Origin: Novosphingobium acidiphilum DSM 19966
GTDB taxonomy: Bacteria > Pseudomonadota > Alphaproteobacteria > Sphingomonadales > Sphingomonadaceae
NCBI RefSeq assembly: GCF_000429005.1
Contig: NZ_AUBA01000002.1
Span: 62,001-126,000 of the forward strand
Reading direction: 5' to 3'
DNA: 64,000 bases
Made by a program: the position numbers and the translations under genes. The notes below the pieces were generated by a model. That model saw only the letters and a program-made list of their open reading frames with translations, did no database searches and was not told the origin of the DNA. Shown one piece after another: positions 50,908-58,501 of this stretch. Numbering within the stretch: position 1 is the stretch's first letter; each line of letters starts with the position of its first letter.

Positions 50908-53106
50908 ATGTCACACACGAATCTTCGCAAGGCCGCAACCGGCCTGGTTTCCGTTTTGGCGCTGTGCAGCGCGATCGTTCTGCCCGGGTCAGCCACGCAT
51001 GCCGGCATGCCCGACCTGTCGTCGGCGGCGTATCCGGTGGCGGCCGACCAATGGCCCTATGTGGGCGGGGACCAGGCCGGCACGTGGTTTTCGTCGCTGA
51101 CCGACATCAACGACGGCAATGCGGCGCAGTTGGGTCTGGCCTGGTCGTATGACATGGGCACCGAACGCGGGCAGGAGGCATCGCCGCTCGTGATCGGCGG
51201 GGTGATGTATACCTCGGGCGTGTGGGGCATTGTCTATGCGCTGGATGCCGCCAGCGGCAAATTGCTGTGGCAGTTCGATCCGGGGATCGACCCGATGTCG
51301 GCGCGCAATGCCTGCTGCGACACGGTCAATCGCGGCGTCGCCTATCGCGACGGGGTGGTGTTTGTGGCCTCCGAAGATGGCCGGCTGCACGCGCTCGATG
51401 CCAAAACCGGCACGGAAAAGTGGACCGCCGACACGATCATCAACCGCAAACAGGCCTATGCCTCGACCGGCGCGGTGCTGCTGACCGGCGATGCCGTGGT
51501 GATCGGCAATTCGGGATCGGATCTCGGCGATGGGTCGTCGCGTGGCTATATCTCGGCCTGGGATATCAGGACGGGCAAATTCAAGTGGCGCTTTTTCACC
51601 GTGCCGCCCGCCCCCGATCAGCCTTACGAGCACCCCGAACTGGCCATGGCGGCCAAATCGTGGGGGCCCAATCGCGACGGCAAGTACCAGAACGGCGGCG
51701 CGGTGTGGGACGGCCTGTCCTACGATCCGCAGACCGACCAGATCGTGTTCGGCACCGCCAATGCATCGCCCTATCTGCGCGTCAAGGACGGCAGCGAGCG
51801 GCACGATGACCTGTTCAACGCCTCGATCATCGCGGTCAATGCGCGCAACGGGCACATGAACTGGTACTATCAGGAAACACCCGGCGACAGCTGGGACTAT
51901 GACGCGGTGCAGAAGTTTGTTTTTGCCAACCTGCCGATTGGCGGCACTCCGCGTCGCGTGGTGATGCAGGCGTCGAAGAACGGGTTCTATTACACGCTCG
52001 ATCTCAAGAGCGGCAAATTGCTTGCCGCCGATGCCTTTACGTATGTCAACTGGGCCAAGGGCGTCGATCTGGTTACCGGCCGGCCGCAGTTCACCGAGGT
52101 GGCCGACTATTCGCACAAGCCGAAAAACGTCTACCCGTCGTGGGCGGGCGGCCACACCTGGAACCCGATGTCGTTCAGCCCGAAGACCGGGCTGGTCTAT
52201 ATCCCCTCGCTCGATGTGCCCAACGTGATCTTCAACATGGCGCACAACGGCGGCGCGCTGGCGCATCTTGAAGGGTTTTTCAACGCCGACGGGGTGATCC
52301 CCGATGAAACCTACGACACCGCGGGCTTCAAACGGCTGTTCGGGGCGCTGCCCGAAAAATCCGAACTGCAGAAGGAACGCCCCGGCACCAAGCTGGTACG
52401 CGAAATCCTGAAGGCCTGGGACCCGGTCACGCGCAAAGTGGTGTGGCAACAGGTCACGTCCGAAGGCAACCGCGGCTATGACGGCGGCGTCTTGTCAACC
52501 GCGGGCAATATCGTCGTGCAGGGCCGCGGCGACGGCACCTTGTGGGTCTACAACGCCACCACCGGCCAACCGATTACCAAGCTGCAGACCGGCAGCCATA
52601 TCATGGCCGCGCCGATGACCTACAAAGTCGGCGGTGTCCAGTATATCGCGGTGCAGGTCGGCTATGGCGGGTCGGGCATCAGTTTCCCGATTCCGCCGTC
52701 GAGCGCGGCCTATCTCAACCAGAACACCAATCGCATCCTGGTGTTCAAGCTGGGCGGCGGGCCGGTGCCGCCCCCCGACAAGCGCGTCAATCCGTTCGAT
52801 TATCCCGAACCACCGGCGTCTACCGCGACCACGGCGATGATCGCGCATGGCGAGGAAAAGTTTACCGAGTATTGTTCGCGCTGCCACGGTTTCGGCCCGG
52901 GCGTCGCGCCCGACCTGTCGCGCCTGCCGCCCGAAATCCATTCGATGTTCAACGATATCGTGCTCAAAGGCGCACTGGCACAGCTGGGCATGGCGCCGCT
53001 CGACGATCTTGTCACCAAGGATGATGTCGAAGCGATCCATGCCTACTTGATCGATCAGCAGCGTCAGGGCTACGACGCGCAACACAAGAAGACCGCCAGC
53101 AGATAA
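50908..53106 (+). CDS. PQQ-dependent alcohol dehydrogenase with c-type heme
   Basis: This periplasmic quinohemoprotein of 732 residues oxidises alcohols to aldehydes, passing electrons through PQQ and heme c. It has a signal peptide (1-31), an eight-bladed propeller with tryptophan docking segments, the vicinal disulfide pair C136-C137 (RNACCDTVNRG), the catalytic-region WDYD (329-332), and a C-terminal cytochrome domain with CSRCH at 656-660. ATG 50908 starts the signal peptide, and earlier starts add no such signal. No pqq biosynthesis genes are in the window. The substrate is unknown. Confidence 0.95.
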   Translation: MSHTNLRKAATGLVSVLALCSAIVLPGSATHAGMPDLSSAAYPVAADQWPYVGGDQAGTWFSSLTDINDGNAAQLGLAWSYDMGTERGQEASPLVIGGVMYTSGVWGIVYALDAASGKLLWQFDPGIDPMSARNACCDTVNRGVAYRDGVVFVASEDGRLHALDAKTGTEKWTADTIINRKQAYASTGAVLLTGDAVVIGNSGSDLGDGSSRGYISAWDIRTGKFKWRFFTVPPAPDQPYEHPELAMAAKSWGPNRDGKYQNGGAVWDGLSYDPQTDQIVFGTANASPYLRVKDGSERHDDLFNASIIAVNARNGHMNWYYQETPGDSWDYDAVQKFVFANLPIGGTPRRVVMQASKNGFYYTLDLKSGKLLAADAFTYVNWAKGVDLVTGRPQFTEVADYSHKPKNVYPSWAGGHTWNPMSFSPKTGLVYIPSLDVPNVIFNMAHNGGALAHLEGFFNADGVIPDETYDTAGFKRLFGALPEKSELQKERPGTKLVREILKAWDPVTRKVVWQQVTSEGNRGYDGGVLSTAGNIVVQGRGDGTLWVYNATTGQPITKLQTGSHIMAAPMTYKVGGVQYIAVQVGYGGSGISFPIPPSSAAYLNQNTNRILVFKLGGGPVPPPDKRVNPFDYPEPPASTATTAMIAHGEEKFTEYCSRCHGFGPGVAPDLSRLPPEIHSMFNDIVLKGALAQLGMAPLDDLVTKDDVEAIHAYLIDQQRQGYDAQHKKTASR

Positions 53107-53141
53107 AAGCTGTTCTGGCCCGGGGGGATCATCAAAGCCGC

Positions 53142-54512
53142 ATGTCACACGACGCAAAACTCGCCCATTCGCTCAAGCCGCGTCATGTGACGATGATTTC
53201 GATCGGTGGCATCATCGGTGCCGGGATTTTTGTCGGGTCGAGCACGGCCATCCGCATCGCCGGCCCGGCTGTGCTGGGCACCTATTTCCTGTGCGGGCTG
53301 CTGGTCTTTGTGATCATGCGCATGCTGGGTGAAATGGCGATGGCGCGCCCAGGCGTGGGTTCGTTCACCGGGTATACCTCGCTGGGCCTGGGGCCATGGG
53401 CCGGCTTCACCAATGCCTGGCTCTATTACTATTTCTGGGTAACGACGATCGCGTTCGAGGCGCTGGCGGGCGCAGACATGCTGGCCACGGTGATCCACCT
53501 GCCCGCCGCCGTGCTGGCCGCCGGGCTGATCGCGGTGATGACCGGGGTCAACCTGCTGTCGGTCAAGACCTATGGCGAATTCGAGCTGTGGTTTGCCAGT
53601 TTCAAGGTGGTTACGATCATCGGCTTCATCGCGCTGGGGCTTGGCTATATCTTTGGCTTTGGCCCCGGGCCCGGCGCGCTGGCGCATCAGATAGCGAGCC
53701 ACGGCGGCTTTGCCCCCGAAGGCTTTGGCGCGGTGTTCCTGGCGGTGCCCACGGTGATCTTTTCGATGATGGGCAGCGAAGTTGCGACGATCGCGGCGGT
53801 GGAAACCGAGGACCCGGCGACCAACGTGGTGCGTTCGGCGCGCACCGTGGCGCTGCGCATCATGTTCTTCTACATCGGATCGATCGCGGTGATCCTGGCG
53901 ATCCTGCCGTGGTCCGCAGCGGTCGAGGGCGAATCCCCGTTCATTGCCGCGCTCGGCGTGGTGCACGTGCCTTATGCCGAACGGGTGATCACCGCGGTCG
54001 TGTTCACCGCGATCGTGTCGTGCCTCAATTCCGCGATCTATGTCACCAGCCGCATGCTGTATGAAATGGGCCAGCGCGGCGATGGTCCGGCGTTCTTCGC
54101 CAAGACTTCGTCGCGCAAAGTGCCCGACCGGGGCATCCTGATTTCGGCATTGCTGGGCTTTGCCGTCGTCATCACGGCGATCATTTCGCGCAAGGGCATC
54201 TATGCCTTTCTGCTGCAATCGGCGGGCGCCACGATCCTGTTTGTCTATCTGCTGATCATCCTGTCGCAGATCCGGTTGCGCCGCCGGCTGGAAGCCGCAG
54301 GCGAAACGCTGCCGGTCAGAGTCTGGGCGTTTCCTTATATCAGCATCGCCGCCGCCACCGGCATTGTTGCGGTGCTGGTGATGATGCTGGTGATGAAGGA
54401 CCAGCGCACCGAAGTCGAACTGTCGGCGGGGGTGTTTGTGCTGTGTGTCGCGATCTACAGCCTGTTTATCCACCGCACGCGCAGCGCCGCAGCCTTGCCC
54501 GGCGTGGCCTGA
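53142..54512 (+). CDS. Amino-acid permease (AAT/GABA-permease type)
   Basis: The 456-residue protein with 12 membrane segments begins AHSLKPRHVTMISIGGIIGAGIFVGSSTAIRIAGPA, the hallmark of the amino-acid transporter family (GABA, Phe, Lys permeases). FSMMGSEVATIAAVETEDPATNVVRSAR follows. The substrate is undefined. The gene begins 35 nt after the PQQ dehydrogenase gene and could be cotranscribed with it. A very strong terminator follows. Confidence 0.93.
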   Translation: MSHDAKLAHSLKPRHVTMISIGGIIGAGIFVGSSTAIRIAGPAVLGTYFLCGLLVFVIMRMLGEMAMARPGVGSFTGYTSLGLGPWAGFTNAWLYYYFWVTTIAFEALAGADMLATVIHLPAAVLAAGLIAVMTGVNLLSVKTYGEFELWFASFKVVTIIGFIALGLGYIFGFGPGPGALAHQIASHGGFAPEGFGAVFLAVPTVIFSMMGSEVATIAAVETEDPATNVVRSARTVALRIMFFYIGSIAVILAILPWSAAVEGESPFIAALGVVHVPYAERVITAVVFTAIVSCLNSAIYVTSRMLYEMGQRGDGPAFFAKTSSRKVPDRGILISALLGFAVVITAIISRKGIYAFLLQSAGATILFVYLLIILSQIRLRRRLEAAGETLPVRVWAFPYISIAAATGIVAVLVMMLVMKDQRTEVELSAGVFVLCVAIYSLFIHRTRSAAALPGVA

Positions 54513-54532
54513 TCCCATCGCGAAAACGATTG

Positions 54533-54571
54533 CACAAGGCGCGTCGGTGCTTGGCACCGACGCGCCTTGTG
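54533..54571 (+). terminator. Very strong 18-bp hairpin after the permease gene
   Basis: A perfect 18-bp stem (54533-54550 with 54554-54571, core GGCGCGTCGGTGC) has a 3-nt loop. It separates the permease from the sugar locus. The T-run is weak, so termination rests on the stem strength. Confidence 0.7.
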
Positions 54572-54609
54572 TGCCAGTGATGCGCCACGATGCGAAAGGG
54601 GATTTGGGG

Positions 54610-55518
54610 ATGCAAGGCCAGCACGGCGCACTGATCGGGGCCATCGAGGCGGGCGGCACCAAGTTCATCTGCGCCTTGGCAAAGCCCGATGGCACGATCG
54701 TGGCCCGCGCGCGGATCGACACGCGCACCCCGGCCGAATGCTTTCCCGATGTCGCCGCGTTCTTCCGCGAAGCTGCCGCCACGCACGGGCCTGTTACCGG
54801 GTTTGGCGTTGCCAGTTTTGGACCGATCGACATCGATCCCGCGTCCCCCGCCTATGGCACTTTCACCACCACGCCCAAGCCGGGCTGGCAGGGCGCGCGG
54901 TTTCACGACGTGCTGGGCGCATTCGGCGTGCCGATCGTGGTCGATACCGACGTCAATGGCGCGGCCATCGGCGAATGGTTGCACGGCGCTGGCCAGGGCG
55001 CACGCACGCTGGCCTATACCACCATCGGCACCGGGGTGGGCACCGGGGTGCTGCGCGACGGGCGATCGCTGATGGGATTTTCGCATTACGAAATGGGGCA
55101 TATCCACCCCACGCACGACCATGCGGCCGATCCCTTTGCCGGCGTGTGCCCGTATCACGGCGATTGCCTTGAAGGCCTGGTGGCAGGCCCCGCCATCATC
55201 AAGCGCTGGGGCACCAGCCTGGACCAGCTCGCCGGCGATCCCGCCAAGATCGAGCTGATTGGCGGTTATATTGCCGATCTGGCGGCCGATCTGGTGCTGA
55301 TGCACATGCCCGACCGGCTGATTTTCGGCGGCGGGGTCAGCAAGGCACCGGGCCTTATCGACGTGGTGCGCCGACGGACCGCGGCGCGCCTCAACGGCTA
55401 TGTGTGCAATCCCCGGCTCGATCCGGGCCTGCAAAGCTATATCGTCACCCCCGGTCTTGGCGATGATGCCGGGATAACCGGGGCGATCCAGCTGGGGCGT
55501 CAGGCTCTGGGGCTCTGA
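54610..55518 (+). CDS. ROK-family fructokinase
   Basis: This enzyme phosphorylates fructose at C6 with ATP. The 302-residue protein shows the N-terminal phosphate loop AIEAGGTKFICA and FGVASFGPIDID, the DTDVNGAAIGEW segment and a zinc-binding element HIHPTHDHAADPFAGVCPYHGDC (about 155-180), characteristic of bacterial fructokinases. ATG 54610 has AAAGGGG 8 nt upstream. An earlier ATG at 54580 is less likely. It supports sucrose or raffinose use together with GH68 and GH36. The 3' end overlaps the convergent TPR gene by 19 bp. Confidence 0.93.
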   Translation: MQGQHGALIGAIEAGGTKFICALAKPDGTIVARARIDTRTPAECFPDVAAFFREAAATHGPVTGFGVASFGPIDIDPASPAYGTFTTTPKPGWQGARFHDVLGAFGVPIVVDTDVNGAAIGEWLHGAGQGARTLAYTTIGTGVGTGVLRDGRSLMGFSHYEMGHIHPTHDHAADPFAGVCPYHGDCLEGLVAGPAIIKRWGTSLDQLAGDPAKIELIGGYIADLAADLVLMHMPDRLIFGGGVSKAPGLIDVVRRRTAARLNGYVCNPRLDPGLQSYIVTPGLGDDAGITGAIQLGRQALGL

Positions 55519-56873
55519 CCCGGCACCACGTCGAACGCGATATTCAGCCGTTCGCCGTGTTCCACCGGCACGGTGCCGTGCCAGACATACGACGGAAACA
55601 GCACCAGTTGCCCGACCACCGGCGCGATCACCCCGCGCGGCGGCAGATCAACCCGCAGTTCGGCCGGCGGTGCACCCCAATGGAAATGCCCCGCTGGCGC
55701 CCGACCCATCACCGCCGCATCGGGCACCGCCACGTAGAACGCCGACGACAGCCAGCCTGCCGGATGGCTGTGCGATACGTTGAACCCGCCCGGTCCCAGT
55801 CGCACCGACCAGCTGCCCGCCACGGTCAACGCTTCGCGCGGGGTCGATAACAGTGGATGGCGCGGATCATGCGGCGGCAGGCCCGCAACATGCACCTGCA
55901 CCGCCTCCATCAAGGCATCTTTTGCGCGCGCAAGGATCGGTTCGTGGCGCAGCAGGACCGACCGGTCGGTCTGTGTGCCCATCCGCACGGTCTGTTCGGC
56001 ATAAGGCGCACTGCCGCCATGCAGCCCGCGCAGGACATCGGCCAGTTCGCCAAGCTCTGCCGGCGACAGGCCGACATCGTGCGCGCGCACAAAGGCCGGA
56101 TCGCCCTCCAGCCATTCGGCCAGCGGATCGCCCAGCAACCGCCACGCGGTGCCAAGATAAGTCCACGCCTGGCGCGCCCCCGGCCCGCCCAGCATGGCCA
56201 GCGCGCCGTCGCGCGCGCGCGCCGCATCACCCTGGCGCAGCGCCAGCCTGATCCGCGCAATCCGCAGAAATTCATCGTCGCGCCCAGCCAGCCGATCGAG
56301 CAGCGCCGCACATCGATCAAGATCGCCGGTTTCCCCGGCGACAAACACGCGCGCCGACAGCACCGCGGGGGTTTCACCCAGATGGTGCTGCGCCTCGTCC
56401 AGCACCGCGCTCGCACGCGCCCACGCGCGCACCTGGGCCAGCGCGCCAAACCACCCCAGCCACAGCCCCTGCTGCAGCGGGTGTGCCCGCGCCGCCAGTG
56501 CCCAGCCCCGGTCAAACCGGTCCGCATCACCCCCGACCCAGCGCAACGAAGCCAGCGCGCGCTGGCCATCGAGCCAGGCGGGATCGCGGTCCAGCGCCAC
56601 AGTCAGCAGCGCCTCGGCGCGGTCCGGATGCCCTTCCGATGCCTCGGCCAGCGCCCGGTTGCGCAATCCATCGCGGTTGTCAGGCGCAAGCGCCACCGCG
56701 CGCGCAAACAGGTCTGCCGCGGGCAGCCCACGCTCATAGCGCAATTGCGCGATCAAAAACGCCACCCGCGGATCATCGGGCGCTGCGTCATACGCCTGCG
56801 TCAGCGCGGCGTCCGCATCGGCCATGCGCTGCGCGGCGCGATGGGCCAGCGCCTGCGCAAACAGGTCAGCCAT
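55500..56873 (-). CDS. TPR protein with 2-oxoglutarate/Fe(II) oxygenase domain
   Basis: The 457-residue protein has an N-terminal series of tetratricopeptide-like helical repeats (about 1-250). A C-terminal double-stranded beta-helix domain of the 2OG-FeII-Oxy_5 type follows (about 330-457). The iron ligands likely are His/Asp in NVSHSHPAGW and the distal His in SYVWHGTVPVEHGERLNIAFD. It is presumably a hydroxylase of unknown substrate. ATG 56873 overlaps the halogenase stop by 8 nt, so the two genes are translationally coupled. Similar pairs are recurrent in sphingomonad TonB-receptor sugar loci. Confidence 0.85.
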   Translation of the reverse strand: MADLFAQALAHRAAQRMADADAALTQAYDAAPDDPRVAFLIAQLRYERGLPAADLFARAVALAPDNRDGLRNRALAEASEGHPDRAEALLTVALDRDPAWLDGQRALASLRWVGGDADRFDRGWALAARAHPLQQGLWLGWFGALAQVRAWARASAVLDEAQHHLGETPAVLSARVFVAGETGDLDRCAALLDRLAGRDDEFLRIARIRLALRQGDAARARDGALAMLGGPGARQAWTYLGTAWRLLGDPLAEWLEGDPAFVRAHDVGLSPAELGELADVLRGLHGGSAPYAEQTVRMGTQTDRSVLLRHEPILARAKDALMEAVQVHVAGLPPHDPRHPLLSTPREALTVAGSWSVRLGPGGFNVSHSHPAGWLSSAFYVAVPDAAVMGRAPAGHFHWGAPPAELRVDLPPRGVIAPVVGQLVLFPSYVWHGTVPVEHGERLNIAFDVVPGQSPRA

Positions 56874-58362
56874 GGCTTGCGCAGTGCTGCGCGACATAGT
56901 CCCGATGGCTGGGCACTTTGCCGGCTTCTGCCGCCATCGCGGCGCGGAATTTCGCAAGCCAGGCCGCACCGTCGGCTTCGCGATAGGCCAGGACCGGGTC
57001 AAGCCGTTGGGGGCGGTTGCCCTGCCCGATCTGCACCGCCGTCCACGAAGGCGGGCCGAACAGATCCATGTCGCGCGCGATCAGGCGCCCAAAGCGGCGG
57101 AAATGTTCGATCCGCGTTTGCAAAGTGTCGGGAATCTGCATTTGCGCGCACGCGCGCCACAACGGCTCGTCGCGCTGGTTGAGATGGTAATGCAGGATCA
57201 GGAAATCGCGAATGCGTTCGGTTTCGGTCGCGGCCACGCGGTTGAATTCATCGATCACCAGCGGATCGAAATCGCGATCAGGGAAAAATGCCAGCAATTT
57301 CGATATGTTGGCCTGAATCAGGTGCAGGCTGGTTGATTCCAGCGGCTCCATGAACCCGCTCGACAGACCGACCGCGACGACATTGCGGTTCCATGATTTG
57401 CGCCGCCGCCCGGTCACGAAACGCAAAGCACGCGGATCGGCCAGCGCTGCGCCATCAAGCCGCGACAGCAGATTGCGCGCCGCAGTCTCGTCATCGATAA
57501 AGGCCGAGGAATAGACATAGCCGTTGCCGGTGCGGCCCTGGATGGGAATACGCCATTGCCAGCCCGCCTCTTGCGCGGTGGAGCGGGTGTAGGGAATGAA
57601 ATCGGGCGTGGGCGCACAGGGTACCGCCAATGCGCGATCGCACGGCAGCCAATGGGTCCATTCTTCGTAGCCGGTGTGCAACGCCCCCTCGATCAACAGG
57701 CCGCGAAAGCCCGAGCAGTCGATGAACAGGTCGGCGGCAAATGCGCGCCCGTCTTCCAGCGTAACGGTTTCGACAAAGCCGGTTTCGGCATGTTGGGCAA
57801 CGCCTGCCACTTTGCCTTCGTGGCGGACCACACCGCGCGCCTCGGCATAGGCACGCAAAAACCCGGCATAGCGCACCGCATCGAAGTGATAGGCATAGTC
57901 GTAAGTGCTGAGCACATTGCGCGGATCGCGCGACGGCGGGGCAAAGCGTCCGGCCTGCGCCAGATGCCACGCCATGCAATAGTTGTCGATCGGATCGATC
58001 GCGCCGCCAACATGCTGTTGCAGCCAATATTGATGAACCCCTACGGTCTCGAATGGCTTTCCATATGTGCCAAAGGGGTGAAAATAACTTTCGCCTGGGC
58101 GTGACCAGCCGTTGAACTGAATACCCAGCTTGAACGACCCGTGCGTCGCCTTGACGAAATCGGCTTCGCTGATGCCCAGCATTTCGTTGAACAGGCGGAT
58201 CGGCGGGATCGTCGCCTCGCCCACGCCAACCGTGCCGATGTCTTCGGATTCAACCAGCGTGATCGTGCAATCGCGCTGCAACGTGCGCGCCAGGGCCGCT
58301 GCGGTCATCCACCCGGCCGAACCGCCGCCGACAATGACAATCGATCGGATCGCCCGGCTCAT
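56866..58362 (-). CDS. Tryptophan-halogenase-like flavoprotein
   Basis: The 498-residue protein has the FAD motif VGGGSAGW (11-18), the putative active-site lysine K78 (GSFKLGIQF), the WxWxIP motif at 268-273 (WQWRIP) and an EPLES motif at 339-343. These are the classical features of FAD-dependent halogenases, so chlorination is chemically feasible. It sits in a carbohydrate locus between a TonB receptor and a 2-oxoglutarate oxygenase, and its substrate is unknown. ATG 58362 is chosen by the GGGSAGW spacing. Confidence 0.9.
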   Translation of the reverse strand: MSRAIRSIVIVGGGSAGWMTAAALARTLQRDCTITLVESEDIGTVGVGEATIPPIRLFNEMLGISEADFVKATHGSFKLGIQFNGWSRPGESYFHPFGTYGKPFETVGVHQYWLQQHVGGAIDPIDNYCMAWHLAQAGRFAPPSRDPRNVLSTYDYAYHFDAVRYAGFLRAYAEARGVVRHEGKVAGVAQHAETGFVETVTLEDGRAFAADLFIDCSGFRGLLIEGALHTGYEEWTHWLPCDRALAVPCAPTPDFIPYTRSTAQEAGWQWRIPIQGRTGNGYVYSSAFIDDETAARNLLSRLDGAALADPRALRFVTGRRRKSWNRNVVAVGLSSGFMEPLESTSLHLIQANISKLLAFFPDRDFDPLVIDEFNRVAATETERIRDFLILHYHLNQRDEPLWRACAQMQIPDTLQTRIEHFRRFGRLIARDMDLFGPPSWTAVQIGQGNRPQRLDPVLAYREADGAAWLAKFRAAMAAEAGKVPSHRDYVAQHCASHG

Positions 58363-58416
58363 GCTCTTTCCACTCCTGCTTTGGCCGATCAGATAGACCG
58401 ACAGCCGCAATTCGCC

Positions 58417-58454
58417 AAAAAAAATGGGTGAAGGATCGGCGATCCTTCACCCAT
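58417..58454 (-). terminator. Intrinsic terminator of the sugar TonB receptor gene
   Basis: On the minus strand, a perfect 14-bp stem (58424-58437 with 58441-58454, 3-nt loop) is followed by eight T residues. This is a textbook rho-independent terminator after the receptor gene. It probably lets only a fraction of transcripts reach the halogenase gene. Confidence 0.9.
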
Positions 58455-58465
58455 GATCAGGTCAT

Positions 58466-58489
58466 GCCGGCCACGCATGCGTGGCCGGC
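58466..58489. repeat. 24-bp perfect palindrome after the TonB receptor gene
   Basis: The segment from 58466 to 58489 is a perfect GC-rich palindrome centred on GCATGC (arms GCCGGCCAC and GTGGCCGGC). It lies between the receptor stop and the intrinsic terminator. It could protect the receptor mRNA 3' end or terminate transcription from either side. Confidence 0.7.
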
Positions 58490-58501
58490 GGGATCACACC
58501 A

